NCBI GenBank assembly: GCA_015067825.1
Contig: SVLQ01000012.1
Span: 35,369 to 99,368, forward strand
Origin: Oscillospiraceae bacterium
GTDB lineage: Bacteria; Bacillota; Clostridia; Oscillospirales; QAMX01
Reading direction: 5' to 3'
Length of the DNA stretch: 64,000 nucleotides
Both the position numbers and the translations under genes were made by a program. Of the stretch, positions 1 to 9,823 are shown piece after piece. How positions within the stretch are numbered: position 1 is the first letter of the stretch; every line of letters begins with the position of its first letter. The notes beneath the pieces were generated by a model that made no database searches, was not told the DNA's origin, and was given only the letters and a program-made list of their open reading frames with translations.

Positions 1-1
1 G

Positions 2-3000
2 CCCTCCGTTATGATTGGTGAAAGCTTCGGCACGGTGACGGTCACGTACCGCCTGTACCTGACGAACTTCGACGCGAGCGATATCGAAGATCTGGCGACC
101 CTGCCGGGCGCTCTGGCGGCTGAAGCTGTGCAGCAGCTCTCTGCGATGGCCAGCATCGCCGGCCAGGAAGATAAGCTGGAGCTGCTCAACAACGCGATGC
201 TTGGGGTCCTTGCCGGTTTGGTCGAAGAAGCTGTCCTGAACGCGGACGCGGCGAAGGATGCTGCTCTGAAAGCTTGCTTCACTGAAGTTCTCAACAAGAT
301 CAAGGACGAATGTATCGATACGTTCGCGGATAAAAAGCCGCTGAAGCTGTATACGATTGTTGCTGCCTACAACAATGCCGGCGACAAACTTCTGTACTAC
401 TACCAGAACCACGACGCGGTTCGCGCTGAAATCGCGAAGTTTGCCGATTACATGACGATGCTTCTGGGCGCTGACGGAACTCTGACCGCCGACGAAAAGA
501 TCGACGCGCTGAAGGTCCTGATGAGCTCCGCACCCAATATGACACCGGAAGACATCGAAAGATACAGCGAAAAGCTGACCTCTCTGGAAACCACGATGCA
601 GTCTGTGAAGTCGAATCTCACGCCTCCGAATGCTGCGATCGATACCGAAAGCGCCAAGCTTGGCGTGCTGACGAGTACGCTCGTCGCCGGCGGTGAAGTC
701 GATCCGTCGAACCTGAGTGTTGGCCTCTACCTCGCCGATTCGTCGATCGTTATGGTCGCCGATGACAAGGTCGCTCTGAAGGTTACCCTTCTGATCGAAG
801 GCGGCGAAACGGTGACAATCGTTTCGGATACCGTTGACGGCAGCGTGGTGATCGATGCGGCGATGATCACGACCCTGAAGAATAAGGTCGCGGCCGCTCT
901 GGATGCGCAGAGCATCGTTGGCGTTCTGTATGAAAACAACTACGATGCCACCGTTCTCGACGCTCTGGTCGGTCAGGCCGCAGAAGACCTTGCCCAGACC
1001 GCGTTTGAATTCGAATGGACCTATAAGCAGATCGCAATCAACGTTCCGGGTATGACTGACCAGACGGTAAGCCTGGCCGATACGGTTATCGAACTGGCTG
1101 CCAGCTCCGACCCGGCTGAACGTTACGACTACTATATCGGCGGCGTGAAAGTGGGCGGCAATCGCTACTCGCTCAGCCTCGTCGAACTGACCGAAGCGGC
1201 CAACGGCACGTTCGTTGTGACGCGTGAAGTGATCAACATCGCTGAAGAAGAAGCCGCTCAGCGCAAACAGACGCTGATCGACTACGTCGATGGCCTCAAC
1301 ACCGCGATTGGCAACGATCAGCTGGCCTTTGTTCTTGTGGAAAACGGCAGCAGCTACTCGATCGTTCTGAAGGTCAAGTCGCTGGATCCGAGCTCGCTGA
1401 TGAGCGCGGCGATGGGCATGGCGACCGGTATGGTCCAGGGTGCGTATTCGTATGTCGGTATCGACAACAACGCCTTCTGGGATGGCAAAGTCCACCTGCA
1501 GACCCTGGTCGACGCTGTGATGAACAGCGGCTTCGGTCTGAACACGCTGGTCAACGTGATTGATGCCAGCGGCAACATCCAGAACCAGCTCACGCTTGCC
1601 GGTACGGTGCTCTCCGCGGAAGTTGTCAATCCGTACGGCGGCAAACTGATCGAAACGACCATGCAGCTCGGCTCGACCGAGAGCGATGCTCTGAACGTTG
1701 CGTTCTACATCACCCTTGGCTCGGCGAACGAGATGCTCGTGACTCTGCGCAATGCCTATGTCGATATGCTCGCGTCCTATGTTGACCTGGTCTGCGACAA
1801 CGGCAAAGCCAACATCGCGCTGAATCTCCCGCAGAAGGCGTACGAAGCGCTGCTTGCCAGCCTGCTCGTCACCGGTGAGATCGATCTCTCTGAACTGAAC
1901 GATGTGGACGGCGAAATCATCTTTGGCTTCATCAATGATATGATTATGCCGCTGATCGATGCCGGCGCGACGCTTGAAACGATCGAAAATACCCTCGCAC
2001 AGTTTGGCATGAACCTTGCGCTGTCCGGTCGTCGCGGCATGGACACCATCTACAGAGAACTGGTTCAGTTCTACACCGACGCGCAGTTTGTCTATGATGA
2101 AAACAGCGGCACTGCCACCGGCGTGATCATGATCAATGGTCTGCTCAACTCGATGGATCTTGGTGCTCTGTCCAGCCTGATCGCCGAAAAGGATACCGGC
2201 CTGACTGTGACGGTCGATATCGAACTGTCCGATCTTGGCAGCCAGTATGAAGCTCTGTTTGTTGACATCAACGCAGCCGGTATTGCCAACAAGATCGGCC
2301 TGACGGCGGATCTCGCCGCGAAACTCCCGTCGCTTGCCGGCGCCTCTGCTGTGGTCCTGCTGAGCGATGTGAACGAAAACCTCACCTTCGGCAAGACGAC
2401 GCTTCTGAACCTGAACGGTTTCACGGTGACCGGTGACATCACGTCCAACGGCAAACTGATCATCGTCGATGCGAACACGCAGGCCGGCAAGATCGGCACG
2501 GTCGACGGTCAGGTTTCCGGCAACGCGATCGTTGTTTCCGGTAAATACACCGATGACGTTTCCGATCTCATCAAAGTCGGCTACGAACAGGGCGCTGACG
2601 GTGTTGTTGCCAACCGCTTCTATGATATCGAAGCCGACGGCGAAAACATCACGATCGTTTTGAACGCTGACATGATCCACACGAACTACGTCCCGAACCT
2701 GACGGCTCTGGTTGTGGACATCGCCTGCGATCTCCTGTTCAACGGCTATGCTTACAATTACCTCGAACTTGCCGGCAACAGCGTCTACGATATCACGCTC
2801 GATGATCTCGTTGGCCTGTACAAGAGCACGAACCGCCTGAACACTGCCGTCAGCGAAGTCCTCGGCTTTGTCGACAGCGCGGATCTCTCGGCCCTGATCA
2901 ATCTGGTCATGGATGATGTTGCGGATTTCGCGGCCATCAGCCAGGCCATCGAAAATGACGAAGCCATTTTCGAATATGAAATGGTCAGAAAGCCCTGGAA

Positions 3001-4720
3001 CCTCGACTTCTCCATTGAGAGTGCGGGTAACTACATTACCGCCGGTATCGGTTCCGGCGATGCGGTTTCGGGTAACTTCAGTGTTGTTGTTTCTGGTTCC
3101 GCGGCAGACAAGGCGTATCTTGTCGATCTCTTTGCCGAACTTGGCGAAATTGTGGATGCTGATATCAACCTGAACATGACGCACGGCCTCAACGGCAGCA
3201 CGATCGAGCTGACAGTTGACGCGGACGCGAACGTGTTTGTTGATCTGACGAATCCGGATTACGCCATCATGCTGAGCATTCTTGTTGCTGACGGTATCGG
3301 TGCTCCGGCCAATGCGGATCTGATCGCCGGCATCGAAACCTACTACAGCACGGGCAGCACCGATGTTCTCAACCGTGCGTTCAACGCCCTGACGACCTCT
3401 CAGGTCGTGACGGCGCTTAAGAACCTGACGACTGCGGATTCCTTTGCCAACATGGTCAGCGCCCTTGGCCTCGACGGCATCGTGGAAGACTCGGTCGAAG
3501 AGCTCGAAGCTCTGTACGATCGCTTTGGTAAGCTGGCTGCGGCGCTTGTCCGCAGAACCGACATCACCGGTGGCAGCCGTACGATCGGCAGCTATCTGGA
3601 TGCCAACGGTGTCTATTCGATCGAAAGAAGCGATTTGGAGAAGATGCTTGAAAGAGCGCTCTTCAAGGGCTACAAAGTGTCTGTTGAAGTCACTGTGACG
3701 GATGCCTATGCCGGTGTCCAGCTCTTTGGTGCGGTTGCGGGCGACGTGGACTACACCGAACTCGAAAACCAGATCGCGAGAGCGGAAAAACTGCTCGAGG
3801 ACGAAGACGAGTACACTTCGAGTTCTTGGGCGAAGATGGAAGCTGCTTTGGAAGATGCGTATGAAGCGCGAAATTCTTTGGATCAGAACGAAGTCGACCG
3901 AATGGCCGATGCGCTGAAAAAGGCAATCAATGGTCTTGTGAAAAAGCACGTGCCGCCGACTCCGCCGAGTCCTCCAGTTGTGGACTATAGTGAACTGGAA
4001 AAACAGATAGCAAAAGCCGAGTCGTTGGAAGAGTCTAGCTACACTGCTGAATCTTGGGCAGTTCTGGCAACTGCTTTGGAAGAAGCTTACAACGCGTTGA
4101 ATTCGAACAGCCAATCTATAGTTAACGCTGCAGCGAAAAATCTGAAAGATGCGATTGAAGCACTTGTTAAGCAATCTCAGCCGCCGATACTGCCAGATGT
4201 TGCTCCAGAATTTGTGGAAGGCACTGGCACCCCGGTGATTCTTGAATCGGATAAGGTTGCCGGCTACCAGGTCGACGAAACCGAAATGTACATCGAGATC
4301 GATACGCAGGCCTCCGGTCTGACTGTCGCTGAACTTTGTGCTCTTCTGAAATTCAGCGTTAAGAACGCTGATTCCGTTACTCTGACCGTCGGCAACGGCA
4401 CTTTGGCCGAAACCAGCCTTGTGTGCAACGGCACAAAGGTCACTGCGGTTGCAGCCAACGCCTCGTCGTCGAAAGTGGCGGTTGTGGAATACACCATCAT
4501 CATCATGGGCGACGTCAACAGCAACGGCCGTATTGAAGTTGGTGATGCGGTTCTGATTAGCCAGGCGCTTGTTGGCCTGACGACTCTGGACGAACTGCAG
4601 ATCATGGCTGCGGATATCAACAACAACGGCAGAACCGATATCGGCGACGCTACGCGCAACTCCAGCAAGATCGTTGATTGGGATAACTACGAATCCATGC
4701 TGGAGAATGCTGCGGAATAA
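2..4720 (+). CDS. Large secreted protein with FIVAR repeats and C-terminal dockerin (5' end outside window)
   Basis: The reading frame is open to the left edge, so the N-terminus (presumably a signal peptide) is missing; about 1,570 residues are visible. Most of it is Ala/Asp/Leu-rich sequence without a family I recognise. Two FIVAR-like helical modules lie near residues 1246-1313 and 1324-1387 (numbered from the Met at 11; pattern V-D-Y-x-E-L-x-x-Q-I-x-x-A-E), joined by a Pro-rich linker. A type I dockerin-like pair ends the protein: one calcium loop begins G-D-V-N-S-N-G-R near residue 1500, and a second begins A-D-I-N-N-N-G-R about 45 residues later. Dockerins bind cohesins, and the next two genes encode cohesin-like proteins, so docking onto a membrane-anchored partner is plausible. 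The FIVAR segment around 3950-4215 is more AT-rich, with ata codons, unlike its flanks. The domain calls are by eye. Confidence 0.8.
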   Translation, partial: PSVMIGESFGTVTVTYRLYLTNFDASDIEDLATLPGALAAEAVQQLSAMASIAGQEDKLELLNNAMLGVLAGLVEEAVLNADAAKDAALKACFTEVLNKIKDECIDTFADKKPLKLYTIVAAYNNAGDKLLYYYQNHDAVRAEIAKFADYMTMLLGADGTLTADEKIDALKVLMSSAPNMTPEDIERYSEKLTSLETTMQSVKSNLTPPNAAIDTESAKLGVLTSTLVAGGEVDPSNLSVGLYLADSSIVMVADDKVALKVTLLIEGGETVTIVSDTVDGSVVIDAAMITTLKNKVAAALDAQSIVGVLYENNYDATVLDALVGQAAEDLAQTAFEFEWTYKQIAINVPGMTDQTVSLADTVIELAASSDPAERYDYYIGGVKVGGNRYSLSLVELTEAANGTFVVTREVINIAEEEAAQRKQTLIDYVDGLNTAIGNDQLAFVLVENGSSYSIVLKVKSLDPSSLMSAAMGMATGMVQGAYSYVGIDNNAFWDGKVHLQTLVDAVMNSGFGLNTLVNVIDASGNIQNQLTLAGTVLSAEVVNPYGGKLIETTMQLGSTESDALNVAFYITLGSANEMLVTLRNAYVDMLASYVDLVCDNGKANIALNLPQKAYEALLASLLVTGEIDLSELNDVDGEIIFGFINDMIMPLIDAGATLETIENTLAQFGMNLALSGRRGMDTIYRELVQFYTDAQFVYDENSGTATGVIMINGLLNSMDLGALSSLIAEKDTGLTVTVDIELSDLGSQYEALFVDINAAGIANKIGLTADLAAKLPSLAGASAVVLLSDVNENLTFGKTTLLNLNGFTVTGDITSNGKLIIVDANTQAGKIGTVDGQVSGNAIVVSGKYTDDVSDLIKVGYEQGADGVVANRFYDIEADGENITIVLNADMIHTNYVPNLTALVVDIACDLLFNGYAYNYLELAGNSVYDITLDDLVGLYKSTNRLNTAVSEVLGFVDSADLSALINLVMDDVADFAAISQAIENDEAIFEYEMVRKPWNLDFSIESAGNYITAGIGSGDAVSGNFSVVVSGSAADKAYLVDLFAELGEIVDADINLNMTHGLNGSTIELTVDADANVFVDLTNPDYAIMLSILVADGIGAPANADLIAGIETYYSTGSTDVLNRAFNALTTSQVVTALKNLTTADSFANMVSALGLDGIVEDSVEELEALYDRFGKLAAALVRRTDITGGSRTIGSYLDANGVYSIERSDLEKMLERALFKGYKVSVEVTVTDAYAGVQLFGAVAGDVDYTELENQIARAEKLLEDEDEYTSSSWAKMEAALEDAYEARNSLDQNEVDRMADALKKAINGLVKKHVPPTPPSPPVVDYSELEKQIAKAESLEESSYTAESWAVLATALEEAYNALNSNSQSIVNAAAKNLKDAIEALVKQSQPPILPDVAPEFVEGTGTPVILESDKVAGYQVDETEMYIEIDTQASGLTVAELCALLKFSVKNADSVTLTVGNGTLAETSLVCNGTKVTAVAANASSSKVAVVEYTIIIMGDVNSNGRIEVGDAVLISQALVGLTTLDELQIMAADINNNGRTDIGDATRNSSKIVDWDNYESMLENAAE

Positions 4721-4734
4721 CGGGAGGTACATAA

Positions 4735-6480
4735 ATGAAAGTTGCAAAAAGAATATTTGCCTTGATGCTTTCCGTGGTACTGGTGTTCTCTCTGACTGTT
4801 AACGCTTTTGCGGCAACCTCGAAAGAGGTTGCCGCGGAGGCGGGAGAAACCGTGACCGTTGAACTGCAATATACGAATATTGCAGGTATCCAAGGCACTC
4901 TGAAAACTTCCGGCGCTGACATTATTACAGGAATTGCTGTTACGACGACCGGCCTGACCATTGGTAACTACAACGCTGCCAACGGTATGCTTGCGTACTT
5001 TGGTACGGCTCCTGTCAATTGTACCGTCAAACTTGAGATCAAACTCGCAGCGGATGCGAAACCGGGCGAAGTCGGAAAAATCACCTTTGAGTACGAAACC
5101 ACCGCTGACGGCAGCATGCCGTCCGAACCGGTCTATCAGTACGATTCGGTTACAATCCTTGTTCCTGCGATCGACTACACCGCGCTGAATGCGCAGATCG
5201 CCAAGGCTGAAAGCCTGAACGAAGCGGACTACACCGCGGCGTCTTGGGCGAAGATGGAAACGGCGCTTGCCGCGGCCATCGCTGCCAGAGAATCTCAGGA
5301 CCAGAAGGTCGTCGACAACGCGGCCAACGCTCTGAAAGCTGCTATTGCCGCCCTTGTCCGGAAACAGGCGGGCGTTGATTACAGCGAACTGAACAAACAG
5401 ATCGCCATTGCCGAAGGTCTGAACGAAGCGGACTACACGGCCGAATCGTGGGCGAACCTGGAAAGCGCGCTGAATGCGGCGATCGCTGCCAGATCCTCGC
5501 AGAGCCAGTCCGTTGTCAACAATGCGGCGGCTGCCCTGAAGGCGGCTATTGCGGCTCTCGAAGCCGTTCCGGGTGTTGATTACTCTGAACTGGAACTCCA
5601 GATCCTGATCGCGTCGGGTCTCCGCGAAGCGTTCTACACGCCTGAAACGTGGGCGGACCTGGCCAGCGCACTGGAAACGGCTATTACTGCCAGAGAATCG
5701 AAGGATCAGGCCGAAGTCGACGCTGCTGCTGCGACTCTGAAAGAGGCCATTGCCGGTTTGGAACGTCTGCCGGTCATCAATTATGCGGAACTGAGCCTGC
5801 AGATCGCCATTGCCGAAGGTCTGAATGAAGCGGACTACACAGCGGAATCGTGGGCGAACCTCGAGATCGCACTGGAAGCGGCTCGTGCTGCCAGAGAATC
5901 GCTTGATCAGGCTGAAGTCGACAATGCCGCTGAAAACCTGAAGAATGCCATTGCGGCTCTGGAAGTTCCGGTTGCGATCGACTACACCGAACTGAATGCG
6001 CAGATCGCCATTGCTGAAGGTCTGAATGCTGACGCGTACACGGCTGAATCTTGGGCGGCGCTGACCACGGCCCTGAATGCGGCCATCGACGCCAGAACTG
6101 CCGAGTCTCAGGATATCGTCGACAACGCCGCTGCGGATCTGAAGGCTGCTATCGCGGCGCTGCAGACGAAACCCGTTGAGCCGACGATCGACTACACCGT
6201 GCTGAATGCGCAGATCGCCATCGCCGAAGGCCTGAACAAGGACGACTACACGGCCGAATCGTGGAGCGCCCTCGAAACTGCCCTGAATGCGGCCATCGCT
6301 GCCAGAACGGCGAAGGATCAGACGGTTGTCGACAACGCGACGCAGGCTCTTGCCAACGCGATTGCGGCTCTTGAAGAAAGCAGCTGTAGCTGGTGGTGGA
6401 TCCTGATCGTTATCGCGGTGATCATTCTGGTCGCGCTTTGGTTCTACTACAACAAAAAGAAGAAGACGCCCAAAAAATAA
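4735..6480 (+). CDS. Membrane-anchored protein with cohesin-like domain and six FIVAR repeats
   Basis: A signal peptide (residues 1-27, ending A-F-A-A) is followed by a beta-rich domain of about 110 residues resembling a short cohesin (E-A-G-E-T-V-T-V ... Y-T-N-I-A-G-I-Q-G). Then come six tandem FIVAR modules of about 66 residues, each opening with a variant of D-Y-x-E-L-N-x-Q-I-A-I-A-E-G-L-N. The C-terminus has a transmembrane helix (W-W-W-I-L-I-V-I-A-V-I-I-L-V) and a Lys-rich stop-transfer tail, so the protein should be anchored in the membrane with a long helical stalk. The ATG follows a GGAGG site (4722-4726) and lies 14 nt after the dockerin protein, so the two genes are probably co-transcribed. 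Cohesin assignment is tentative: the domain is shorter than the usual 140 residues. Confidence 0.85.
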   Translation: MKVAKRIFALMLSVVLVFSLTVNAFAATSKEVAAEAGETVTVELQYTNIAGIQGTLKTSGADIITGIAVTTTGLTIGNYNAANGMLAYFGTAPVNCTVKLEIKLAADAKPGEVGKITFEYETTADGSMPSEPVYQYDSVTILVPAIDYTALNAQIAKAESLNEADYTAASWAKMETALAAAIAARESQDQKVVDNAANALKAAIAALVRKQAGVDYSELNKQIAIAEGLNEADYTAESWANLESALNAAIAARSSQSQSVVNNAAAALKAAIAALEAVPGVDYSELELQILIASGLREAFYTPETWADLASALETAITARESKDQAEVDAAAATLKEAIAGLERLPVINYAELSLQIAIAEGLNEADYTAESWANLEIALEAARAARESLDQAEVDNAAENLKNAIAALEVPVAIDYTELNAQIAIAEGLNADAYTAESWAALTTALNAAIDARTAESQDIVDNAAADLKAAIAALQTKPVEPTIDYTVLNAQIAIAEGLNKDDYTAESWSALETALNAAIAARTAKDQTVVDNATQALANAIAALEESSCSWWWILIVIAVIILVALWFYYNKKKKTPKK

Positions 6481-6531
6481 CTTCTGCCGGCTGAATCAGA
6501 ACACTGATTGACAGCGAAAACAAATAAAGTA

Positions 6532-6573
6532 CCCCAGGCAGACCGCCCATTTTCTGAGGTGGTCTGCCTGGGG
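6532..6573 (+). other. Strong intergenic hairpin (possible terminator, attenuator or mRNA stabiliser)
   Basis: A nearly perfect inverted repeat with left arm 6532-6547 and right arm 6558-6573 (16 pairs, one G-U) encloses a 10-nt loop. No T-run follows, so it is not a standard intrinsic terminator. It separates two paralogous FIVAR genes and could partly terminate transcription or protect the upstream mRNA. Confidence 0.6.
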
Positions 6574-6599
6574 CACAGCGCTAAAACCGAGGGAGAACA

Positions 6600-8285
6600 A
6601 TGCAACTGAAAAAACGGATTTTATTTTTGTTTCTTGCTGTACTGATGGCCGCAAACCTTGTCCTGCCAGCCTACGCTGCTGTAGTCGCCGGAAAAACGGA
6701 GGGAGCAGCAGAGGAAATCATTACCGTTTCCTACCAATATACCGACATCGCCGGGATCAGCGGAGCTTTTACCTACTCGAACCGCGCCATGTTCTCGGAT
6801 GTCAAATTCTATATCGAGGGCCTGACCACGGGCCAGTATAACCCTGCAAATGGCCGACTGGCTTTTTTTGGATACGAACCTGTCGACTGTACCATCACAC
6901 TTGTGCTGACCATTGCCGCAGATGTCGCGGCAGGGGATAGCTGCACCATTACCTTGGAATACGAAGCGACTTCCGACGGTGTGCTCCCGGAAGTCCCGGA
7001 TTATAAATACGACGACGTGATCATCAAAGTCGTGGAAAAGCTGGATTTCAGCATTCTGAGACGGTTGATCGAAGAAGCATCCGCTTTGGATGCGACCAAA
7101 TACACTGCCAAATCCTGGCAAGTTTTGGAAGACGCGCTTCGTGCGGCGCAGGAAGCCCTGAACAGCACCACGCAAGAAGAAATCAACGCGGCCGTCGATC
7201 TGCTTCGTGACGCCATTGCGGCGCTCGAGCGACTGCCGGAACCGCCTCTGATAGATTATGCCGAACTCCTGAAGCAAATCAAACTCGCAGAAGACCTGGA
7301 CGAAGCCGACTATACGCCGGAATCCTTCGCCGTTTTGAAAGAAGCTCTGGCCAACGCCAAGAGCAAACGCCATTCCCTCGACCAAGTCGAAGTGGATGAG
7401 GCGGCGGCCGCGCTGAAAGCTGCCATTGCCCAACTGGTGTGGATCCGCACTCCGGGAGAGGTCGACTACACCGAACTTGACCGCCAAATCCTGATCGCCC
7501 GCAGCCTGAACGAAGGCGAATACTCGCCCGAAAGCTGGGCGGCGATGATGACCGCACTGGATATCGCACAGGCCGCCCGATCCTCGAAGGATCAGAACGT
7601 CGTTGACAAAGCTGCCACCGGGCTGAAAGAGGCGATCGCCTCGCTGGTGCGGATCAAGCCTCCCGTCGATTTTACCGAACTGCGCGAACAAATCGCGATC
7701 GCCGAATCGCTGGAACGCGAACCGTACACCACGCTGAGCTGGACGCAGATGCAGGACGCGTTGGAAAATGCCAGACAAGCACTCAACTCTTCGGAACAGA
7801 GCGAAGTCGATGCGGCGGCTAATCGCCTGCGCAACGCGATTGCCGATCTGGTCATTCTGGACCTGCAGCGCCTGCTGGATGCGATGGCTGCGGTGGAGGC
7901 CCACGCGCGGAACGAGGCGCTCTCTGAGCTTTGGTACCGCCTGCATCAACTGCTCAACGAAGCGGAACTCGCCATTTTGGAAGAAGACCAGGCAAAAATC
8001 GATGCCTGCGCCAACGAGATCGAACTGGTGCTCGCCGAGATCGAACGGTTGCTTGCCGAGATGAAAGAGCCGCAGACCGTGATCATCGAGCGGCCGATCC
8101 CGAGCGAACCCGACGGCGACTACTGCAATATCGAAGGCCACCCGTTTTGGCAGATCCTGTTCTGGATCAGCCTTGCGCTGAACATTTCCGCAGGTGGCTT
8201 TATCGGGATTTATTTCTTCCTGAAACGGAAAAAAACAACCGACGATACGCCGTTGGTCGATTACGACATTACGGATGACGAATAA
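6600..8285 (+). CDS. Membrane-anchored cohesin-like/FIVAR protein, paralog of the preceding gene
   Basis: It shares the architecture of its neighbour: a signal peptide (residues 1-26, ending P-A-Y-A-A), a short cohesin-like domain with the same Y-T-D-I-A-G-I-S-G and G-Q-Y-N-P-A-N-G-R-L-A-F-F-G landmarks, and four FIVAR modules (near residues 145-425). A Glu/Leu-rich coiled segment follows (about 425-495), then one transmembrane helix and an acidic cytoplasmic tail ending D-I-T-D-D-E. The neighbour instead ends in a basic tail. Identity between the two is highest in the cohesin-like domain, consistent with tandem duplication. The ATG has a GAGGGAGAAC ribosome site directly upstream. Likely role: a surface receptor for dockerin-type partners; this is inference. 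Confidence 0.85.
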   Translation: MQLKKRILFLFLAVLMAANLVLPAYAAVVAGKTEGAAEEIITVSYQYTDIAGISGAFTYSNRAMFSDVKFYIEGLTTGQYNPANGRLAFFGYEPVDCTITLVLTIAADVAAGDSCTITLEYEATSDGVLPEVPDYKYDDVIIKVVEKLDFSILRRLIEEASALDATKYTAKSWQVLEDALRAAQEALNSTTQEEINAAVDLLRDAIAALERLPEPPLIDYAELLKQIKLAEDLDEADYTPESFAVLKEALANAKSKRHSLDQVEVDEAAAALKAAIAQLVWIRTPGEVDYTELDRQILIARSLNEGEYSPESWAAMMTALDIAQAARSSKDQNVVDKAATGLKEAIASLVRIKPPVDFTELREQIAIAESLEREPYTTLSWTQMQDALENARQALNSSEQSEVDAAANRLRNAIADLVILDLQRLLDAMAAVEAHARNEALSELWYRLHQLLNEAELAILEEDQAKIDACANEIELVLAEIERLLAEMKEPQTVIIERPIPSEPDGDYCNIEGHPFWQILFWISLALNISAGGFIGIYFFLKRKKTTDDTPLVDYDITDDE

Positions 8286-8287
8286 AG

Positions 8288-8305
8288 CCCGATTTCCGAA
8301 TCGGG
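8288..8305 (+). other. Short hairpin between surface genes
   Basis: The 7-bp inverted repeat cccgatt/aatcggg with a 4-nt loop lies between the FIVAR gene stop and the ribosome site of the HD-GYP/EAL gene. It is too small and lacks a T-run, so its function is uncertain. Confidence 0.3.
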
Positions 8306-8339
8306 AAACCTTCTGAAAAGAATCGAGGTGACGCCTGCT

Positions 8340-9806
8340 TTGAGAGAGAAAAGCTGGAAACGAAAAGAATATGAAACATGGGACGAAGCGTTCCGCGGTC
8401 TGGCACCGATGATCCGACAGCAGTCGGTGCGTGTTGCTGCATACACGCAGGTACTGTTTTTGCAGGCCGTCAAGCTCCATTTTGGCGCAAACACCGCCGA
8501 CGGACAGGAACGGATCAAAGGCCAGTACGCCGAACTGATGTACAAATGCGGTTTGTACCATCAGCTTGGAAAAGCGCTTGTCCCGCCGGAGTACCAGATC
8601 TGGCAGCAGGATTTTACCGAAGAAGAAGCTGCCGTATACAAAAAGTATACCACAGACGGCCGTTTGCTTGTGTCGAATTTGCAGGAGCGCGGCGCGCGCG
8701 CCAAACAGAAGCGCGGCACCGAATGGACGGAACGCCCGACCAAAAATATCCCGTGGCTGATCCTGCGCGAATGCTGCGAACAGCACATGGAGCGCTGGGA
8801 TGGCTCCGGCTACCCGTACGGCCGGCTGGGCAGCGATATCAGCACAGCGGCCCAGATCGTCGGTTTGGCGAAAGAGCTCGACCGTATTGCCGCTGAAACC
8901 AAGTCGGAAGAACCGTTTGAGGTCGCGTTCCAAACGCTTGTGGCCGCATCGGGCAAGGCCTGGTCTTCGGAACTGATCGAAGTTCTGAAAGCGGCGAAAG
9001 ACAACTGCTACGCCGTTTACTGCAAGTACATCCACTATACCCGTACGATCCCCAAGACGATTCCTTTGGTCGAGCGCCGTCCCGACCGCATTATGGGCCT
9101 TTCCTATCGCCCGATGGCATCGGTCGAGGAGAGCTACATCACGATGTACGAAGCGACACCTTGGTTTGGCGGTGTGCCGGAACAGCCCGACGAAACCGAA
9201 TCGGCCACCGACCTACGCGATTTGTTCGCCAGAACGAACCTTGTTGAAGATCTTTCGTGGTATTTCCTCTACGAAGCGACCGACACGCTTCTGCGGATGC
9301 AGAACTGCAGCCTCAGGCTCGAGGGCCTGCTACTGGAGCTTCCGAGCGGTTTCTACCAATTGGGCACACAGCTCCAAAAGTTCAACACGCTGTTTACCGA
9401 CCAACCGGTCGAGAAGAAACGGCTGCTGCTGACGGTTCCCTTCGAGCTTTTGCGCTCCGTGAGCAAAACCCAACTGGAGATCATCGGCCGATATTTGCGC
9501 AACGGCATTTGCCTTGTCGTGGACGATTTCCGCCCCGACGAAGCTTGGCCGGCGGCGAAGCTGGCGGAACTGGGCTTCACCCACGCGCGCATTTCGCCGG
9601 AACTCTACCAAACGCCCGAAGGCCAGACCGCGATCCAAGATCTGCGCCTGTGCGGCATGACCGTGCTCGGCAAAAACGCCGATTCGCCCGAAATTTTTGC
9701 TTGGCTCAATTCCTGCGGTGTGCAGTGCAGCTCGGGTATGCTCTGCGGTATTTCCGTTTCGGAGGATGAAATGATCCTCGATACGCTCGACCGCGAGCAG
9801 GCATAG
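8340..9806 (+). CDS. Degenerate HD-GYP plus degenerate EAL-domain protein (probable c-di-GMP-type sensor)
   Basis: The N-terminal half (to about residue 270) resembles an HD-GYP domain: it keeps E-R-W-D-G-S-G-Y-P-Y-G and H-Q-L-G-K-A-L-V-P-P. The metal-binding HD pair reads H-Q, and the later conserved His of the family is Tyr (K-Y-T-T-D-G). The C-terminal part (about 295-488) follows the EAL pattern, with V-V-D-D-F-R-P-D-E-A-W in place of the usual DDFG-TGYSS segment, and lacks an EAL tripeptide. Both domains therefore look catalytically dead, which fits a nucleotide-binding effector. I chose TTG at 8340 because AGGTGA (8326-8331) sits 8 nt upstream; GTG at 8328 lies inside that site. It is the first gene of the surface locus and may control it. 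Confidence 0.75.
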   Translation: MREKSWKRKEYETWDEAFRGLAPMIRQQSVRVAAYTQVLFLQAVKLHFGANTADGQERIKGQYAELMYKCGLYHQLGKALVPPEYQIWQQDFTEEEAAVYKKYTTDGRLLVSNLQERGARAKQKRGTEWTERPTKNIPWLILRECCEQHMERWDGSGYPYGRLGSDISTAAQIVGLAKELDRIAAETKSEEPFEVAFQTLVAASGKAWSSELIEVLKAAKDNCYAVYCKYIHYTRTIPKTIPLVERRPDRIMGLSYRPMASVEESYITMYEATPWFGGVPEQPDETESATDLRDLFARTNLVEDLSWYFLYEATDTLLRMQNCSLRLEGLLLELPSGFYQLGTQLQKFNTLFTDQPVEKKRLLLTVPFELLRSVSKTQLEIIGRYLRNGICLVVDDFRPDEAWPAAKLAELGFTHARISPELYQTPEGQTAIQDLRLCGMTVLGKNADSPEIFAWLNSCGVQCSSGMLCGISVSEDEMILDTLDREQA

Positions 9807-9823
9807 CCGGTCGGTGAATTGCC

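Noticed and set aside
6621..9035. Long - strand open reading frame opposite the FIVAR and HD-GYP genes
   Set aside because: It has no ribosome site or family likeness and mirrors GC-rich codon positions of real + strand genes.
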